In this document: in pieces, positions 33,740 through 45,775 of the stretch
Numbering within the stretch: position 1 is the stretch's first letter
How the letters are laid out: each line of letters begins with the position of its first letter
Assembly: GCF_002288925.2 (NCBI RefSeq)
Contig: NW_022097996.1
Span: 9,246,451-9,310,450 of the forward strand
From: Delphinapterus leucas
Taxonomy: Eukaryota > Chordata > Mammalia > Artiodactyla > Monodontidae
DNA length: 64,000 nucleotides
Direction: 5' to 3'
Notes under the pieces: model-generated
Told to the model about the DNA's origin: nothing
Databases searched by the model: none
The model's input: the letters and a program-made list of their open reading frames with translations, nothing else
Translations under genes and position numbers: made by a program

Positions 33740-33890
33740 TATTTTTTTTAAAGCATTTATTTATTTATTTATTTGGCTGCGTCGGGTCTTATTTGCCGCA
33801 TGCAGGCTCTAGTTACCTGGCCAGGGATCGTACCCAGGCCCCCAGCATTGGGAGCTTGGAGTCTTAACCGCTGGACCACCAGGGAAGTCC
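33740..33890 (-). mobile_element. CHR-2/Bov-tA-like minimal SINE
   Basis: (ATTT)n start, GGCTGCGTCGGGTCTTATTT, CTGGACCACCAGGGAAGTCC end. I did not find a convincing target repeat. Confidence 0.88.
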
Positions 33891-34904
33891 CAGGATGAAG
33901 AGTATTTCTCAAGACAATAGTAGGGCCTGATGAGCCATTTCCATCCACTCCACCATATAGGGCGCGGTTTTCTAGAAAGAGAGATTCTTGTCCACTGGAT
34001 CTGGTCTCTTGTTTACTCTCTTGGCACCATAGCTTTTGTTTTGCTTTTCTTGTTTTGACAACAACCTTCTGTTCCAGTGCTGTTCATTGATGATATTTTA
34101 AGTGTGCTGTTTCCTGGTGATCTAATATTAGGACCATACTGTAGGATAAATTTCCTTGGGAAGAATTTCCCGAAGATTAAACAATTTGTGATATATAGAT
34201 GTTGCAAACTGGGGTGCCGTAGGCTACATTTACCCATAGATGTTTGTTTGGCCTGTAGTTTCAATGTTTAAAAATATGGGGGTTTCATAAGAAAATTCAG
34301 ATTTGCAGTTTTTCCTAAACAACCTGAAAATCTGGCATCACTGGACTTTCTGCCTCCCTTGACAAGGTCATGAGCTCTTCAGGTCCCCAACTGGTGGACA
34401 CCCTCATTTATGTTATTTGCCTGGTCCCTGTGGACCTTTCCATCCAACCCTTGGTATAGATCCTTAACGGCTTCGGTCACAAAACATGTCCTTTCCTGAC
34501 CTTGGCCCTGGGTTTGGGGCTCACATTTCTTTTTGAAACCCTTAACTTCTGCACTGTGAAGATGGTATGTTCTCAATTTTTCTTTAGTTTATTAAGTTTA
34601 GCCATGTGACTTCTATAATTGTTGATATGACTTTATAAATTATCAAGTGTTCAGTGTAACACATTATTGATTTGCAAAAATGTAAAACAATGCTACTCTT
34701 CAGTAAATATATATTTATATTTATATAAATATTTTTGAGAATAGTGTTATTTTTCTTAAATGTTATTTATGTTAACATGTAATAAATCTTGCTATTTTAA
34801 ATGAATTAATAACATACTTTAAACTTAAATATGTTTCTCAGCTTTAATTTCTAATGCAAAAAATACTTCTGTAGGCTACAACCCATGTAAAAAGAAGCTT
34901 TTTA
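33891..34904. other. Intron 2, unassigned
   Basis: Unique AT-rich sequence; no exon or repeat named. Confidence 0.35.
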
Positions 34905-34975
34905 GGGTCCTCAGTTGTTTAAGAGTGTAAAGGAGTCCTGATACCAAAAAGTTTGAGAATCTCTGATACTAAAGG
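34905..34975 (+). repeat. MER5/Charlie-like DNA transposon relic
   Basis: GGAGTCCTGATACCAAAAAG and TTTGAGAATCTCTGA follow a MER5-type terminal region. Short, diverged. Confidence 0.45.
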
Positions 34976-36196
34976 GTAATGTGTTAGCCCAGGTTAATCA
35001 GAATTGTCTAAGGTATTCACCAAAATTTTAGAACATAATCATTTTTTCCCTTGTAAGCAATATCATGTAAATCAACAGTAGGTCCCTGCAAAAGTTTATT
35101 GAATCCATGGTGTTTCTGAAGTGTACAACATTATTTAACTAAGACATTTAGGCATATAATTCTGTGAATTTGGAGTTCTAACTTAGAATGCCAAGAAATT
35201 TAACCCTTTACCTTTTGGGATAGGGGGCCAGGGATTCCCTGGTTCTAAGCCTTTCTGATTGTTCTCTTGCTCTTGGTAGAGAGAGTTTGTTGCATAAACA
35301 GTGGGGAGAGGATTTGAAGAACTGAGATGGAATTTTGGTGTGATTTGAGATTTTGGTGGGGGGGACTTTCAAACAAGATTCAGATGCTAGGGGGGTGAGA
35401 GAATGAGCAGTTGTAGAGAAGAAAACTGGGGTTCCTTGGAGGCGAGAGGGGGATGAAATAATCCTACCTGCTTCCCTTTGTGGGTAGACAACCTGGAAAA
35501 GCAGATGCTGTGCACAGGTTCCTGAAGGCTCTCCCTCTCCCGGTTTTGTCTTTCTGTCTATCCACCCCTTACCTCCCCCTAACCTCCCACCCCGAAAGCA
35601 AGGAGGGAACATTTTTTCCTTCCTCTCTCCACTTCAGCTTACTCTGTCTCATCACTGTAGAGTCCTCACCTTACATCCCTGGAGTAATAGAACAGTTAAA
35701 GCAAGATATGGGTGGAGAAGAGGAACTGTTTTGCTTTTGCTTGGTGAGATAGAAAGGGAGGTAGGCAGGATGAAGAGAGAGTCCCAGCAGCCATAATGAG
35801 GGTGGGGGATTCCTGGACCAGTTTGGTTGGCAGCCATCCAGGTAGAACAGTATGTGTAGCCAGGACACACGCATCTCTTTATTCTCTAGTTGCAAATACC
35901 TGTCTTGTCTCTACAACTGTTTTTTTAAATCCCTTTGGGTTAGGAATTGGATCCTAACTAATTATGCTTACAGTTCAAAGTATTTATAGGTATAGAGTAT
36001 CTGTATGTGTTAGGATCTAGCAGAGGGTTAGGCTCACAGGTGCTCGAGCAGTACTTTTAGATTGAAAAACATCATGTATATTGTCCTGTTGCCCTAAGAA
36101 GAGATTGGAAAGTCCTTAGCATATGTCTCATAAAATGGTGTAGAAATGGGAGAGGCTCTGAAGGTCTTGCAAGAGTATATTCAGAGAAGATAAGAT
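34976..36196. other. Intron 2, unassigned
   Basis: Unique sequence; the open frames on both strands around 35208-35895 show no known domain and look accidental. Confidence 0.4.
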
Positions 36197-36209
36197 TAGA
36201 TGTGATTTT

Positions 36210-36419
36210 TTTTTTTTTTTTTTTTTTGCGGTGCGCGGGCCTCTCACTGCTGTGGCCTCTCCCGTTGCGGAGCACAGGCTCCGGACGCGCAGGCTCAGCG
36301 GCCGTGGCTCACGGGCCCAGCCGCTCCGCGGCATGTGGGATCTTCCCAGACCGGGGCATGAACCTGTGTCCCCTGCATCGGCAGGCGGACTCTCAACCAC
36401 TGCGCCACCAGGGAAGCCC
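36210..36419 (-). mobile_element. CHR-type SINE, short form
   Basis: T tract, GCGGTGCGCGGGCCTCTCAC, end CACCAGGGAAGCCC. Flanked by the exact 13 bp repeat TAGATGTGATTTT (36197-36209 and 36420-36432). Very little decay from the consensus, so a relatively recent insertion. Confidence 0.97.
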
Positions 36420-36432
36420 TAGATGTGATTTT

Positions 36433-36640
36433 AACTATAGTTAAACCATAGTTTAACTGATTATTGGAGGGGCTTTGGCCTACAGTTTCCACTGCCTGAG
36501 GAGAGCTAGTTCTGATGGCTGTCTTGGTCTTTGCTCTGCCTTTCAAGAAGGAGCTCCTCTGGGCATAAGACTCCCAGGATAGGTCTGTTCTCCATAGGGT
36601 GGGTTATGTGATGTTCCTGTGTCTACCAGGATATTTAAAG
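36433..36640. other. Intron 2, unassigned
   Basis: Short unique stretch. Confidence 0.35.
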
Positions 36641-36785
36641 GGGACAGAAAAGGCAGGAAAAGAGTATATATTAAAAAGAATATATATATTTATAGATGTA
36701 TAACTGAATCACTTTGCTGTACATCTGAAACTACTAACACATCTGAAACTACTAATTGTAAATCAACAATATTTCAAAAAAATGA
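36641..36785 (+). mobile_element. L1 3' end, sense
   Basis: TATAACTGAATCACTTTGCT, GTACATCTGAAACTACTAAC (with a local duplication of ACATCTGAAACTACTAA) and AATCAACAATATTTCAAAAA are the extreme 3' terminus of an L1. Confidence 0.8.
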
Positions 36786-36884
36786 TCTGAAACAAGCAAG
36801 AAACCTATGACAAAAAATCTGGTTACTGTCTACAAGGTGGAATTATTTGATTATAAATTTGTATATCAAAAACTTTAATAAATT

Positions 36885-37199
36885 TTTTTTTTTTTTTTTT
36901 TGGCTGTGTTGGGTCTTCACTGCTGTGTGCAGGGTTTCTCGAGTTTCGGCGAGCGGGGGCTACTCTTCATTATGGTGTGCGTGCTTCTCATTGCAGTGGC
37001 TTCTCTTGTTGCAGAGCACAGGCTCTAGGCGCGTGGGCTTCAGTAGTTGCGGCTCACAGGCTCTAGAGCGCAGGCTCAGTAGTCGTGGCGCATGGGCTTA
37101 GTTGCTCCACGGCATGTGGGATCTTCCCCGACCAGGGCTCAAACCTGTGTCCCCTGCATTGGCAGGTGGATTCTTAACCACTGTGCCACCAGGGAAGTC
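36885..37199 (-). mobile_element. CHR-type SINE, long form
   Basis: T tract, GGCTGTGTTGGGTCTTCACT, end CACCAGGGAAGTCCC. Flanks TTTAATAAATTTTT and TAATAAAATTTTAAA are similar. Confidence 0.92.
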
Positions 37200-37558
37200 C
37201 CTAATAAAATTTTAAAATATTCCTAAGTAAAAAAGATAGATAACTGTCAAGATTTCAGATGTCAGCAGAATGCAGTCACTGTAAAGGAGAAAAGGATGGC
37301 AAGACTAATTTTATTTTTATTTTTACTCATAAGTAATTCAAATTTCAGGATACCTGTCAGTTTTATGTAGCTGGTAAGTCTTTGGAAGTTGAATCTGTAA
37401 TGCATAAGAAGTTTTGATTGGAGTTTTTTGTTTTGCAAACTGGGATTTTTATAGCAGTTTTATGTAATTATACTTATGTATCTAAATCTGCATTAAAGCA
37501 GATCATTTCCTCTTTATTGTTTAGATGGAATGAACATTTGCAAGGTTATAAAGTGTTT
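37200..37558. other. Intron 2, unassigned
   Basis: Unique AT-rich sequence. Confidence 0.35.
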
Positions 37559-37760
37559 TTTTAATCAATTTTTTATTGAAGTATAGTTGAATTACAGTGT
37601 TGTGTTAGTTACTGCTGTACAGCAAAGTGACTCAGTTATACATATATATACATTCTTTTTCATATTCTTTTCCACTATGTTTTTTCACAGGATATTGAAT
37701 ATAGTTCCCTGTGCTATACAGAAGGACCTTGTTGTTTATCCATTCAAGTGTTTTAAAAAA
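37559..37760 (-). mobile_element. L1 3'-UTR fragment, antisense
   Basis: TTTTTATTGAAGTATAGTTG, TTACTGCTGTACAGCAAAGT, TTCCCTGTGCTATACAGAAG and ACCTTGTTGTTTATCCATTC. Truncated before ORF2. Confidence 0.88.
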
Positions 37761-38705
37761 TAAATTTTACCCTATGAAATGAAAACCATCTTAAGAATCT
37801 GTAGTAGTAGCTACTGTTCATATAATTGCACTTTTATTATTTTGTCAGACTTAACATACTCCTCTGTGTAGAAAACTGGGTGAGCTATGTTTTGGTCATG
37901 TGTAACAAACTTCCTTGCTCGCTTTTATTCTCATCAAATGTTACCACAACAGAAACCCCATATGTAAGCAAGATCTTTGTTCAGTTATTACTCCCACTTA
38001 GTCACTAGTGAGTCATAGCTGCCCTTGCAATCTGCCATGTTCTTACGGGGATCAGAAACTGCCATAAAATAGGGGGAACCAGACATTGAATATACGTTTG
38101 GTACTATTTGCGTGAATGTCTTTTCTCTGAAAGTTAGATTTATTAGGACTGAACCCGTATGCTAGCCTTTATCCACTCACATCGGGAAGGATGCTTAAAA
38201 GTAGGATACTGAGACAGAGACTGGTTCAAGATTGAGTCATACCTTGGCACCAAACTAGGACTTTGTGCCTTGCCATTTCCATAAGCTTTACTTAAGTTTT
38301 CTGACACTGACTTCATCTTTAACCGCTGTATTAGACATCTCTTCTGTCCCACTTCAGGTCTTCTTGGCCTCACTCTCCCCAGAGCCTTTAATCACTTTTC
38401 ACCCCTGGCTGTTGCCAACTCAAACTGGACCCTGACCAACTTGATGTGGACATAATCTGACACCTCATTCCTTGCTCCTCTCCCCGCTCTTCCCTGGGGC
38501 TGTAATCCATGATAAGCCCTAGGCTTTGCTTTCTGAGGAATCCATGCTAAGAACATCCTTTTTGTATGCCCTTGGTTTATATACTAAACGGATTCTCTTG
38601 CTTATGTATTACGTTACAGTTGATCTGACATATTTTGACCCGACTCTGAACTTAAAAATTAGGAAGAGGTTAGGTCTGTTCTTCATAGTGTGGATTAATT
38701 TTTTT
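37761..38705. other. Intron 2, unassigned
   Basis: No recognised repeat or exon in about 0.9 kb. Confidence 0.4.
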
Positions 38706-39035
38706 TTAATTAAAAAAAAATTTATTTATTTGGCTGCATCAGGTCCCAGTTGTGGTATGCAGGATCCTCGTTGCGGCACGCGAGATGCTTCGTTGCGGCG
38801 TGCGGGCTCTCTGTTGTGGCACGTGGGCTTCTCTCTAGTTGTGGCATGGACTGTAGAGCTCGCGGGGTCAGTAGTTGTGGCACATGGGCTCTCTAGTTGT
38901 GGCGTGTGGGCTCCAGAGCGCGTGGACTTAGTTGCCCCACGGCATGTGGGATCTTAGCTCCCCAACCAGAGATGAAACCCGAGTCCTGTGCATTGGAAGG
39001 CGGATTCTTAACCACTGTACCACCAGGGAAGTCCC
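38706..39035 (-). mobile_element. CHR-type SINE, intermediate form
   Basis: GGCTGCATCAGGTCCCAGTT, repeated GTTGTGGCACGTGGGCTT units, CATGTGGGATCTTAGCTCCC and ACCACCAGGGAAGTCCC. Flanked by TGTGGATTAATTTTT and TGTGGATTAGTTTTT. Confidence 0.92.
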
Positions 39036-39189
39036 TTGTGTGGATTAGTTTTTACTTTTGTCAACCTCATAAGCATTAGATAGGATCTAGGATTGAGGTG
39101 TTGCCAGTGGAATTTAGCCATCATCATTGCTTATAAGGATAGGAAAAGGCAAGAGTTGGTTGAAGGGCATCGGATAAGTATGACTCAGA

Positions 39190-39400
39190 ATGGAGTTTGA
39201 GTTCTGGATCTACCATTAGCAACTGTGTGCCTTTGGAAAGTTTACATGACTTCCCTGAGCTTCAGTTTCCTTTTCTGTAAAATCAAGGTGAGAACACCAT
39301 AATATAGATCTTGTCAGATTGCTATTGGGATAAATGAGTTATTTATGTAAAATGCCTGGTACATGGTAGGTACTTAGTAGATGGTAGCTGCTATTATTCC
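39190..39400 (-). repeat. MIR relic
   Basis: CTTCCCTGAGCTTCAGTTTC, then CTGTAAAATCAAGGTGAGAA and AATGCCTGGTACATGGTAGG. Confidence 0.8.
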
Positions 39401-39934
39401 TTGATTCGTTTATTCTGATCAACTTTCTTCATAAAAATTTTGTTCATTGAAACATGTCATATTTTAAGTAATTTTTTTCCGACAACACTGGTCTATGCTA
39501 GATACTCAGTAAATACTTACTGGCTAGGTTAGACATGTAGTAAACTATCATACTATGTTCCTAATAACAAATCATGCCCTTTTGCTTTTAATTGGCAATA
39601 ATCTTAGGTGACTCAAGCTATAGCTCCAAGTGTAGTTTCCTAACCCTCCAGATAGCAAGTACAAGATGTTTGTTTCAGGGATTGTGGGTTTCCTCTAAAG
39701 AACGTCAATTTGCATAACATTGCCCAGAGTTGGTTTCCTTGTTCTGAGCAAAGAGCTATTATTATAGTCAAAGGAACTTGTGGTCAAGGTCTTTGAACAC
39801 GTGGAAGGTGTAAATAATGCAGAGACAGCTAGGGCAGTGTTCATGGAAATATGAGAAGTGAACAGAGAATTTAGTTTTTGGATCTTTTCATTGATGATAA
39901 ATAGCGTTTGTAGGCATTATTATTTCTTATAGTG
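39401..39934. other. Intron 2, unassigned
   Basis: Nothing recognised. Confidence 0.35.
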
Positions 39935-40150
39935 TGTTGGATCCTTTGCAAGGGTTTTACCTACAGGTTCAACAGAAGTACTTACAATAGAAAATATAAG
40001 CACCATGATTATATTAGAATTTTCAGAAGAGGAGTGAGGCAGGAAGGCGTTGTATGACTTCCCAACATCACAGTTAGTAAGTGGCAGAGCTGGGGTTTGA
40101 ACTCAGGTTTGCATGAGCTCATGTCTCCAAAGCCAGATACACTCCGTGTA
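39935..40150 (+). repeat. MIR relic
   Basis: AGTTAGTAAGTGGCAGAGCT and GGGGTTTGAACTCAGGTTTG are the MIR core. Confidence 0.8.
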
Positions 40151-40189
40151 TCACCAGATACACTGCTTCTTATTGCCTTGTAAGATTTC

Positions 40190-40419
40190 TTTTTTTTTAA
40201 ATATTTATTTATTTGGCTGCTCTGGGTCTTAGTTGCAGCACACGGGATCTTCGTTTCCGCATGCGGGATCTTTAGTTGTGGCATGATGGATCTTTTAGTT
40301 GCAGCATGTGAACTCTTAGCTGTGGCATGTGGGATCTAGTTCCTTGACCAGGGATCGAACCCGGGCCCCCTGCATTGGGAGCACAGAGTCTTAGCCACTG
40401 GACCACCAGGGAAGTCCCC
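40190..40419 (-). mobile_element. CHR-type SINE, intermediate form
   Basis: GGCTGCTCTGGGTCTTAGTT, CATGTGGGATCTAGTTCCTT, GACCACCAGGGAAGTCCC. Flanked by the exact 16 bp repeat TGCCTTGTAAGATTTC (40174-40189 and 40420-40435). Confidence 0.95.
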
Positions 40420-40570
40420 TGCCTTGTAAGATTTCACAGAAGAGTTTCTTCTTGATCTTTAAACATTTGAAAACATATAATTTATTTTTTAAAAAAAAGT
40501 AAAAAAGAAAATAAAAAATACAATTGGTAAATTGAGATTAGAGCAAAACTGTAGGCATTCAACAATTTTT

Positions 40571-40782
40571 ATTTTATTTTATTTTTTTTTTGCGGTACGT
40601 GGGCCTCTCACTGTTGTGGCCTCTCCCGTTGCGGAGCACAGGCTCCGGACACGCAGGCTCAGCAGCCATGGCTCACGGGCCCAGCCGCTCCGCGGCGTGT
40701 GGGATCTTTCCAGACTGGGGCACGAACCCGTGTCCCCTGCATCGGCAGGTGGACTGTCAACCACTGCACCACCAGGGAAGTC
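40571..40782 (-). mobile_element. CHR-type SINE, short form
   Basis: TATTTTATTTTATTTTTTTT, GCGGTACGTGGGCCTCTCAC, CACCACCAGGGAAGTC. Flanked by CAACAATTTTTATTT and CAACAATTATTGATT. Confidence 0.93.
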
Positions 40783-40914
40783 CAACAATTATTGATTGGT
40801 ATCTAATATATGCAGCCCTGGCAAGGTGCCTGATAAGGGAAGGATAAGTATGACTTGCTCTTCTTTTAAGGAATCACATTCTGGAGTTAGGGAGTGTAAG
40901 TACATTACATTTGT

Positions 40915-41070
40915 TAACGCACTCAACAACTATTTGTTGAATGCCCTCTGTGGGTGTCAGGATAGTGTTGACCCTAAGAAAACAATGATGAACAAAAGAA
41001 AATTTGGTCCCAGGCTTCATGGAGCTTCTTAGTCTATCAGGGTTATTATGAACTGGTCTAAGGCATTTGG
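40915..41070 (+). repeat. L2-like relic
   Basis: AACTATTTGTTGAATGCCCT and CATGGAGCTTCTTAGTCTAT are common L2 3' words. Confidence 0.55.
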
Positions 41071-41680
41071 GTCGCTTATAATCAGACATTAGTAACCTCC
41101 TACAATTAGAGCTAAGTGAGAGCTTGTAGGCCTTCTTCCTCATCCCACACTACCATGGGGTAGGTCAACCATGAAGTTCTGACGAATTCTGCCTCAGATC
41201 TGTTAGCGCAGGCACAGCATTAAGCATACAGCTTGTTCCTGTGAGCTCCATGAAGTCACAGCTCTCAGGCGCTTTGCCTGAAAGTTTCCCTTGAGACCAA
41301 GGTAGCAGGATTCAGTACCCTCTGCTTAGAATTATGTGGCAGAGCCTGAATTCAGGTCTGGCTAGAGCCCTAGGCCAAGAACCCTACCCCAATGGCACAG
41401 GATGCCAGGGTTGTTAAAGGCTTAGACTTTGTTCTCCCAAGAATGGAGGTACCTGTGTAAGATTTCTAGTCAGTCTGAATAGTTTTAACACTACGCATTT
41501 TACCAGTTAAAAATTATTTCTGACATTCCTTGTGCTGAATAATGACCTGTGTAGTGTTGATCAGAAGGAAAGACAGCTGAACCTATTTTTGCATGAACCC
41601 CTTTGGCAGTCTGATAAAGTCTGTAGACCTTCTCAGAATAATCTTTCAAAAGCATAAAATGCAAAGGATAACAAAAGAAA
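41071..41680. other. Intron 2, unassigned
   Basis: Unique sequence with a weak MIR-like part near 41330-41380 (GCAGAGCCTGAATTCAGGTC). Confidence 0.35.
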
Positions 41681-41695
41681 CCAAATATAATGAGA

Positions 41696-41895
41696 GACTT
41701 CCCTGGTGGTCCAGTGGCTAAGACTCCATGCTTCCAATGCAGGGGGCCTGGGTTTGATCCCTGGTCAGGAAACTAGATCCCGAAAGCCACAACTAAGAGC
41801 CTGCATGCTGCAACAAAGATCCTGTGTGCCGCAACTAGGACCTGGTGCAGCCAAGTGAATGAATGAATGAATGAATAAATATTTTAGAAAAGACA
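41696..41895 (+). mobile_element. CHR-type SINE, intermediate form
   Basis: GACTTCCCTGGTGGTCCAGT head, GGTTTGATCCCTGGTCAGGA, and a tail ending in (GAAT)n repeats. Flanked by CCAAATATAATGAGA and CCAAATGTAATGAAA. Confidence 0.93.
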
Positions 41896-42077
41896 CCAAA
41901 TGTAATGAAATATAGTTCCAGAAATATTTTTAAAGATGTGGGATACAGTAATATGTGCTTCTTTATTATTGTATTAACTAATAAGATCTAGTGTTGGGAG
42001 TAATTAATTTCAAAGTTGTGATGAATATAAATGCAACATATTTGCAGCAGTTGTAATGTGATAAGAAGATAGCTGTG

Positions 42078-42447
42078 GACTTCCCTGGTGGTACAGTGGT
42101 TAAGAATCCGCCTGCCAATGCGGGGGACACGAGTTTGAGCCCTGGTCTGGGAAGATCCCACATGCCGCGGAGCAACTAAGCCCGTGTGCCACAGCTACTG
42201 AGCTTGCGCTCTGGAGCCTGCGAGTCACAACTACTGAGCCCGCGTGCCACAACTACTGAAGCCCGCATGCCTGGAGCCCGTGGTCTTTAACAAGAGAAGC
42301 CACCACAATGAGAAGCCTGTGCACCACAACAAAGAGTAACCCCGCTCAACACAACAAAGAGTAACCGTCGCTCAACACAGCTAGAGAAAGCTCACGTGCA
42401 ACAACGAAGACCCAATGCAGCCAAAAATTTAAAAAGAAAAAAAAAAA
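42078..42447 (+). mobile_element. CHR-type SINE, long form
   Basis: GACTTCCCTGGTGGTACAGT head, the long tail unit, GACCCAATGCAGCCAAAAAT and an A-rich end. It carries a local duplication of CAACACAACAAAGAGTAACC. Flanks TAGCTGTG and AAGCTGTG match. Confidence 0.93.
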
Positions 42448-42644
42448 AGCTGTGATTTCTATTGGTGACGAAGCCACTGCTAATATTGTAATTTATTGCC
42501 TACATTAATAATTGAGGGTAATTGGTAAATTGCAGTTAGAAGTTAGTGAAAAATAAAAGTGTAACTTTTCCCCCCATCCATCTTCATAGATTCCTGTTCA
42601 TTCTATTGGGGTTAAGAATCTCTACACTAGAGTGCGCATTCTTT

Positions 42645-42804
42645 TTCTTTTTAAATAGAGAAGTAGCCTAATTTATTTTAATTTTTAAAAAAATTTTTTT
42701 GGCCGCTTGGCTTGCAGAATCTTAGTTCCTTGACCAGGGATTGAACCCGGGCCCTTGGCAGTGAAAGCTCAGAGTCCTAACCACTGGACCGCCAGGGAAT
42801 TCCC
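42645..42804 (-). mobile_element. CHR-2/Bov-tA-like minimal SINE
   Basis: GGCCGCTTGGCTTGCAGAAT, CTTGACCAGGGATTGAACCC, GGACCGCCAGGGAATTCC. Flanked by TAGAGTGCGCATTCTT (42629-42644) and TAGAGTGTGCATTCTT (42805-42820). Confidence 0.95.
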
Positions 42805-42820
42805 TAGAGTGTGCATTCTT

Positions 42821-43364
42821 GATTAGAATCCTTTGTATGTTAACCCTGGAGTGTATATTTGTGATTAGGATACCAAATGTTAAGAAATTAGCCCCACATG
42901 TGGATTAAAACTTAACACTTGCCTTTATGGCTATTTTTCTTTTCTTTTCTTTTTTTCCCCAATAATTTAGTAGGGCTGATGAGACTGTGCAAATAACAAA
43001 TGGAGTGTATGAAAAGTTCCATAGGAGAGAGCTATGAAGTGCTATGGGATTATGCAGAAGTATTTTCAAATAAAGACAAGAGAGTCTTGTCTAAAACAAA
43101 GACGGTATCATAAGAGGATCTAGATAGACATGAATGCAGTGATATAGTGTTAGAAAAAAGTGGGGAGAAGGAGTGAAAGTTTCAATTACTATAATTCTTT
43201 AAGGTTGAAAAAGACATCACAGAAAACTATGATTAGGGCTTTGTTCTGTCTGGCTCAGAAATAAAGATATTTCAGGTATAGAGAATAGCATGACAGTAGG
43301 AGTAGACGGTGGGAAAGCATGGAAGGTTCTTCTGCATGTGAGTGACATAATTGTCCAGTCACGG
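42821..43364. other. Intron 2, unassigned
   Basis: Unique AT-rich sequence. Confidence 0.35.
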
Positions 43365-43510
43365 TTATAAGCAGTGTATACATGTTATTTAATCCTCACA
43401 GCAGTCTTATTATTATTTGCACTTTTTGCAGAGGGAGGAACAGGCATGGCAAGATTAAGTATCTTGCTCAGAGTCAAAACTAGGCCTGTCTGGCTCCGCT
43501 GGACTCAAAA
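43365..43510 (+). repeat. MIR relic
   Basis: TTATTTAATCCTCACAGCAG and TTAAGTATCTTGCTCAGAGT follow MIR order. Confidence 0.65.
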
Positions 43511-44236
43511 TGACTCCATACAAGATTACACTGGTGACAGTGTGCAGGGTAGATTAGGCGGGAGCACGAGCGGAGATAGGAAAACCAGGTCAGAGACTGT
43601 TAACATGATACTGGCGAGATGGTAAAGGTGGCCTGAACGCTGTGTGTTAAAGAACTGATGAAAAGAATTTTCCAGCTTGGAAATCTGCACATTTATGTTC
43701 TCAAGTCAGACAACACCCACAAAATAGGAAATGAAAGTGCAGTGTTTCTGAGTAGAGATTTTTTACCAGCCAGTTTATGTACATGGCTGGATGAATGCCT
43801 GTGTTACAAGTATCTCTCCTGAGTGTAGAATATTCATTATGGGCAGGATTTTATTCTCATCGTCAGTTAGTGTTTGCATGAGAACCCCGCGTAGCCACTT
43901 GTCCAGATAGGATCACCAGTGGAATGATTTGCAAACGTTACGTTGTGTGGTGATTAAGCTTACAGGTGTAAAAGGTACTTACACCTTGTCGGAGCAAAGG
44001 AAGCATTCAGAATCTGGCCCATTTGCTAGCAGTCAGTTCGAGAAAACTCAGAAGTGGGAGGGAAAGCTTTAGGCCAAGGGCAGACTGACGGTACTTTCAG
44101 GGTCTGGAGTAGGATTGATTCATCTTTGAGGTGAAATACAGCAAACACCCCACTCAGTCCTGACTTCCCTAGGCCCAGGAAAAGAGGTTTCTGGCAGTGT
44201 AGTGAGTTCTCCAATAAACGGATTCAAGAGAGCTTC
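43511..44236. other. Intron 2, unassigned
   Basis: No repeat or exon recognised. Confidence 0.35.
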
Positions 44237-44250
44237 AAAAGTGTGAACTG

Positions 44251-44454
44251 GGGGCTTCCCTGGTGGCGCAGTGGTTGAGAGTCCGCCTGCCGATGCAGGG
44301 GACACGGGTTCGTGCCCTGGACCGGGAAGATCCCACGTGCCCCGGAGCAGCTGGGCCCGTGAGCCATGCCCCCTGGGCCTGAGCGTCCTAAGCCTGTGCT
44401 CCTTAACGGAAGAGGCCACAGCAGTGAGAGGCCCGTGTACCACACACACACAAA
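44251..44454 (+). mobile_element. CHR-type SINE, short form
   Basis: GGCTTCCCTGGTGGCGCAGT head, GGTTCGTGCCCTGG box B, GAGAGGCCCGTGTACC and a (CA)n end. Flanked by the exact repeat AAAAGTGTGAACTG (44237-44250 and 44455-44468). Confidence 0.96.
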
Positions 44455-44529
44455 AAAAGTGTGAACTGTACGTGACTGCCTGGTAGATAAATAACCGGGG
44501 TGCATAGTTCTCTACCTAACAGATGATCA

Positions 44530-44665
44530 GAGCTAAATGGGAGTTTATATAACATACCTAATCCACGTTCTGCATTTACAGAGAAACTAAGTCGATTGGT
44601 TCCTGGTCACAAAGCTTTCTGTTGACTGAGTCCAGATTCAGCTGGTGGCCTCATCGATTTGACAG
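44530..44665 (+). repeat. MIR-like relic
   Basis: TTTACAGAGAAACTAAGTCG and GGTCACAAAGCTTTCTGTTG are a diverged MIR core. Confidence 0.5.
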
Positions 44666-44796
44666 ACGTGTCTTAGGAACCTGTGGGCGGGCTTCCCTCA
44701 CCCACACAATCCTTCTAGCCCTTTCTTCACTTTCACAGGCCCCAGAGAGATGCCTCTTTATCTCAGACATCCTGATATTTCTGGTCAGAAGTATCG

Positions 44797-45190
44797 TTGA
44801 TTTTTTAAAAAATATCTTTATTGGAATATAATTGCCTTACAATGTTGTGTTAGTTTCTGCTGTATAACAAAGTGAATCAGCTATAAGTATACATATATCC
44901 CCATATCCCCTCCCTCTTGAGCCTCCCTCCCACCCTCCCTATCCCACCCCTCTAGGTTGTCACAAAGCACCGAGCTGATCTCCCTGTGCTATGCGGCTGC
45001 TTCCCAGTAGCTATCTATTTTACATTTGGTAGTGTATATATGTCAATGCTACTCTCTCACCCTTCCTGCCACTTGTGCTCTCAAGTCCATATTCTATGTC
45101 TGCTTCTTTATTCCTGCCCTGCCCCTGGGTTCATCAGTACCGTTTTTTTTAGATTCCATATGTTAGCATACGGTTGATTTGTTTTTAATC
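44797..45190 (-). mobile_element. L1 3'-UTR fragment, antisense
   Basis: AAATATCTTTATTGGAATAT, GTTAGTTTCTGCTGTATAAC, CTTGAGCCTCCCTCCCACCC, ATCTCCCTGTGCTATGCGGC. The 5' side is truncated at the end of the UTR. Confidence 0.88.
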
Positions 45191-45775
45191 TGCCGTAAAG
45201 CAATGAGGATTTTCAGGTCAGTCAAGACCAAATGTTAACATTTTCAACCTCATAGTCACTCAGATATGTTCTCTACATTATCATTTTTCACTTTCATATT
45301 TTCATTTTTCACTTTCACGTTGACAGACTAATGGTATGATTTAAACTACGGTTTCTTAATACAAAACTTCTGTTTAATTGTTAGTTGCAATTACCAAATT
45401 GTAGATTTCCAGGCTGGAAGATAGAAACAATTCTTCTTTATTCTTAATACTTATCCCTAGGATGAGGCATTAATTACAAGGCAAAGTACTTTCAAACAGC
45501 CAAAGCAGGAAAATAGGAATTGTTCTTTCAGGATGCATTGGCTAAATGCACAGATAAAATTTTTATGCCATTTCTTTCAGGTTTTTGATGTACCTTATTC
45601 AATAAGGATTGAGTAAGGTAGCTGAAACCTATTTTAATTAAATCATATCATGAAGTATTTGTTTCAGTTATAGTCAATCCTCATCTCATTTCAAGCTATA
45701 AAATATTTAATATTTTCTGCCAACTGTTAACAGAAACATTTTATGTGAACTGCTAGCATGGTTTACAGTTCTGTA
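45191..45775. other. Intron 2, unassigned
   Basis: AT-rich unique sequence. Confidence 0.35.

Noticed and set aside
36439..36458. Perfect 8 bp inverted repeat AGTTAAAC-CATA-GTTTAACT
   Set aside because: Too short to mean anything in AT-rich intron; no terminator or RNA gene context in this type of genome.
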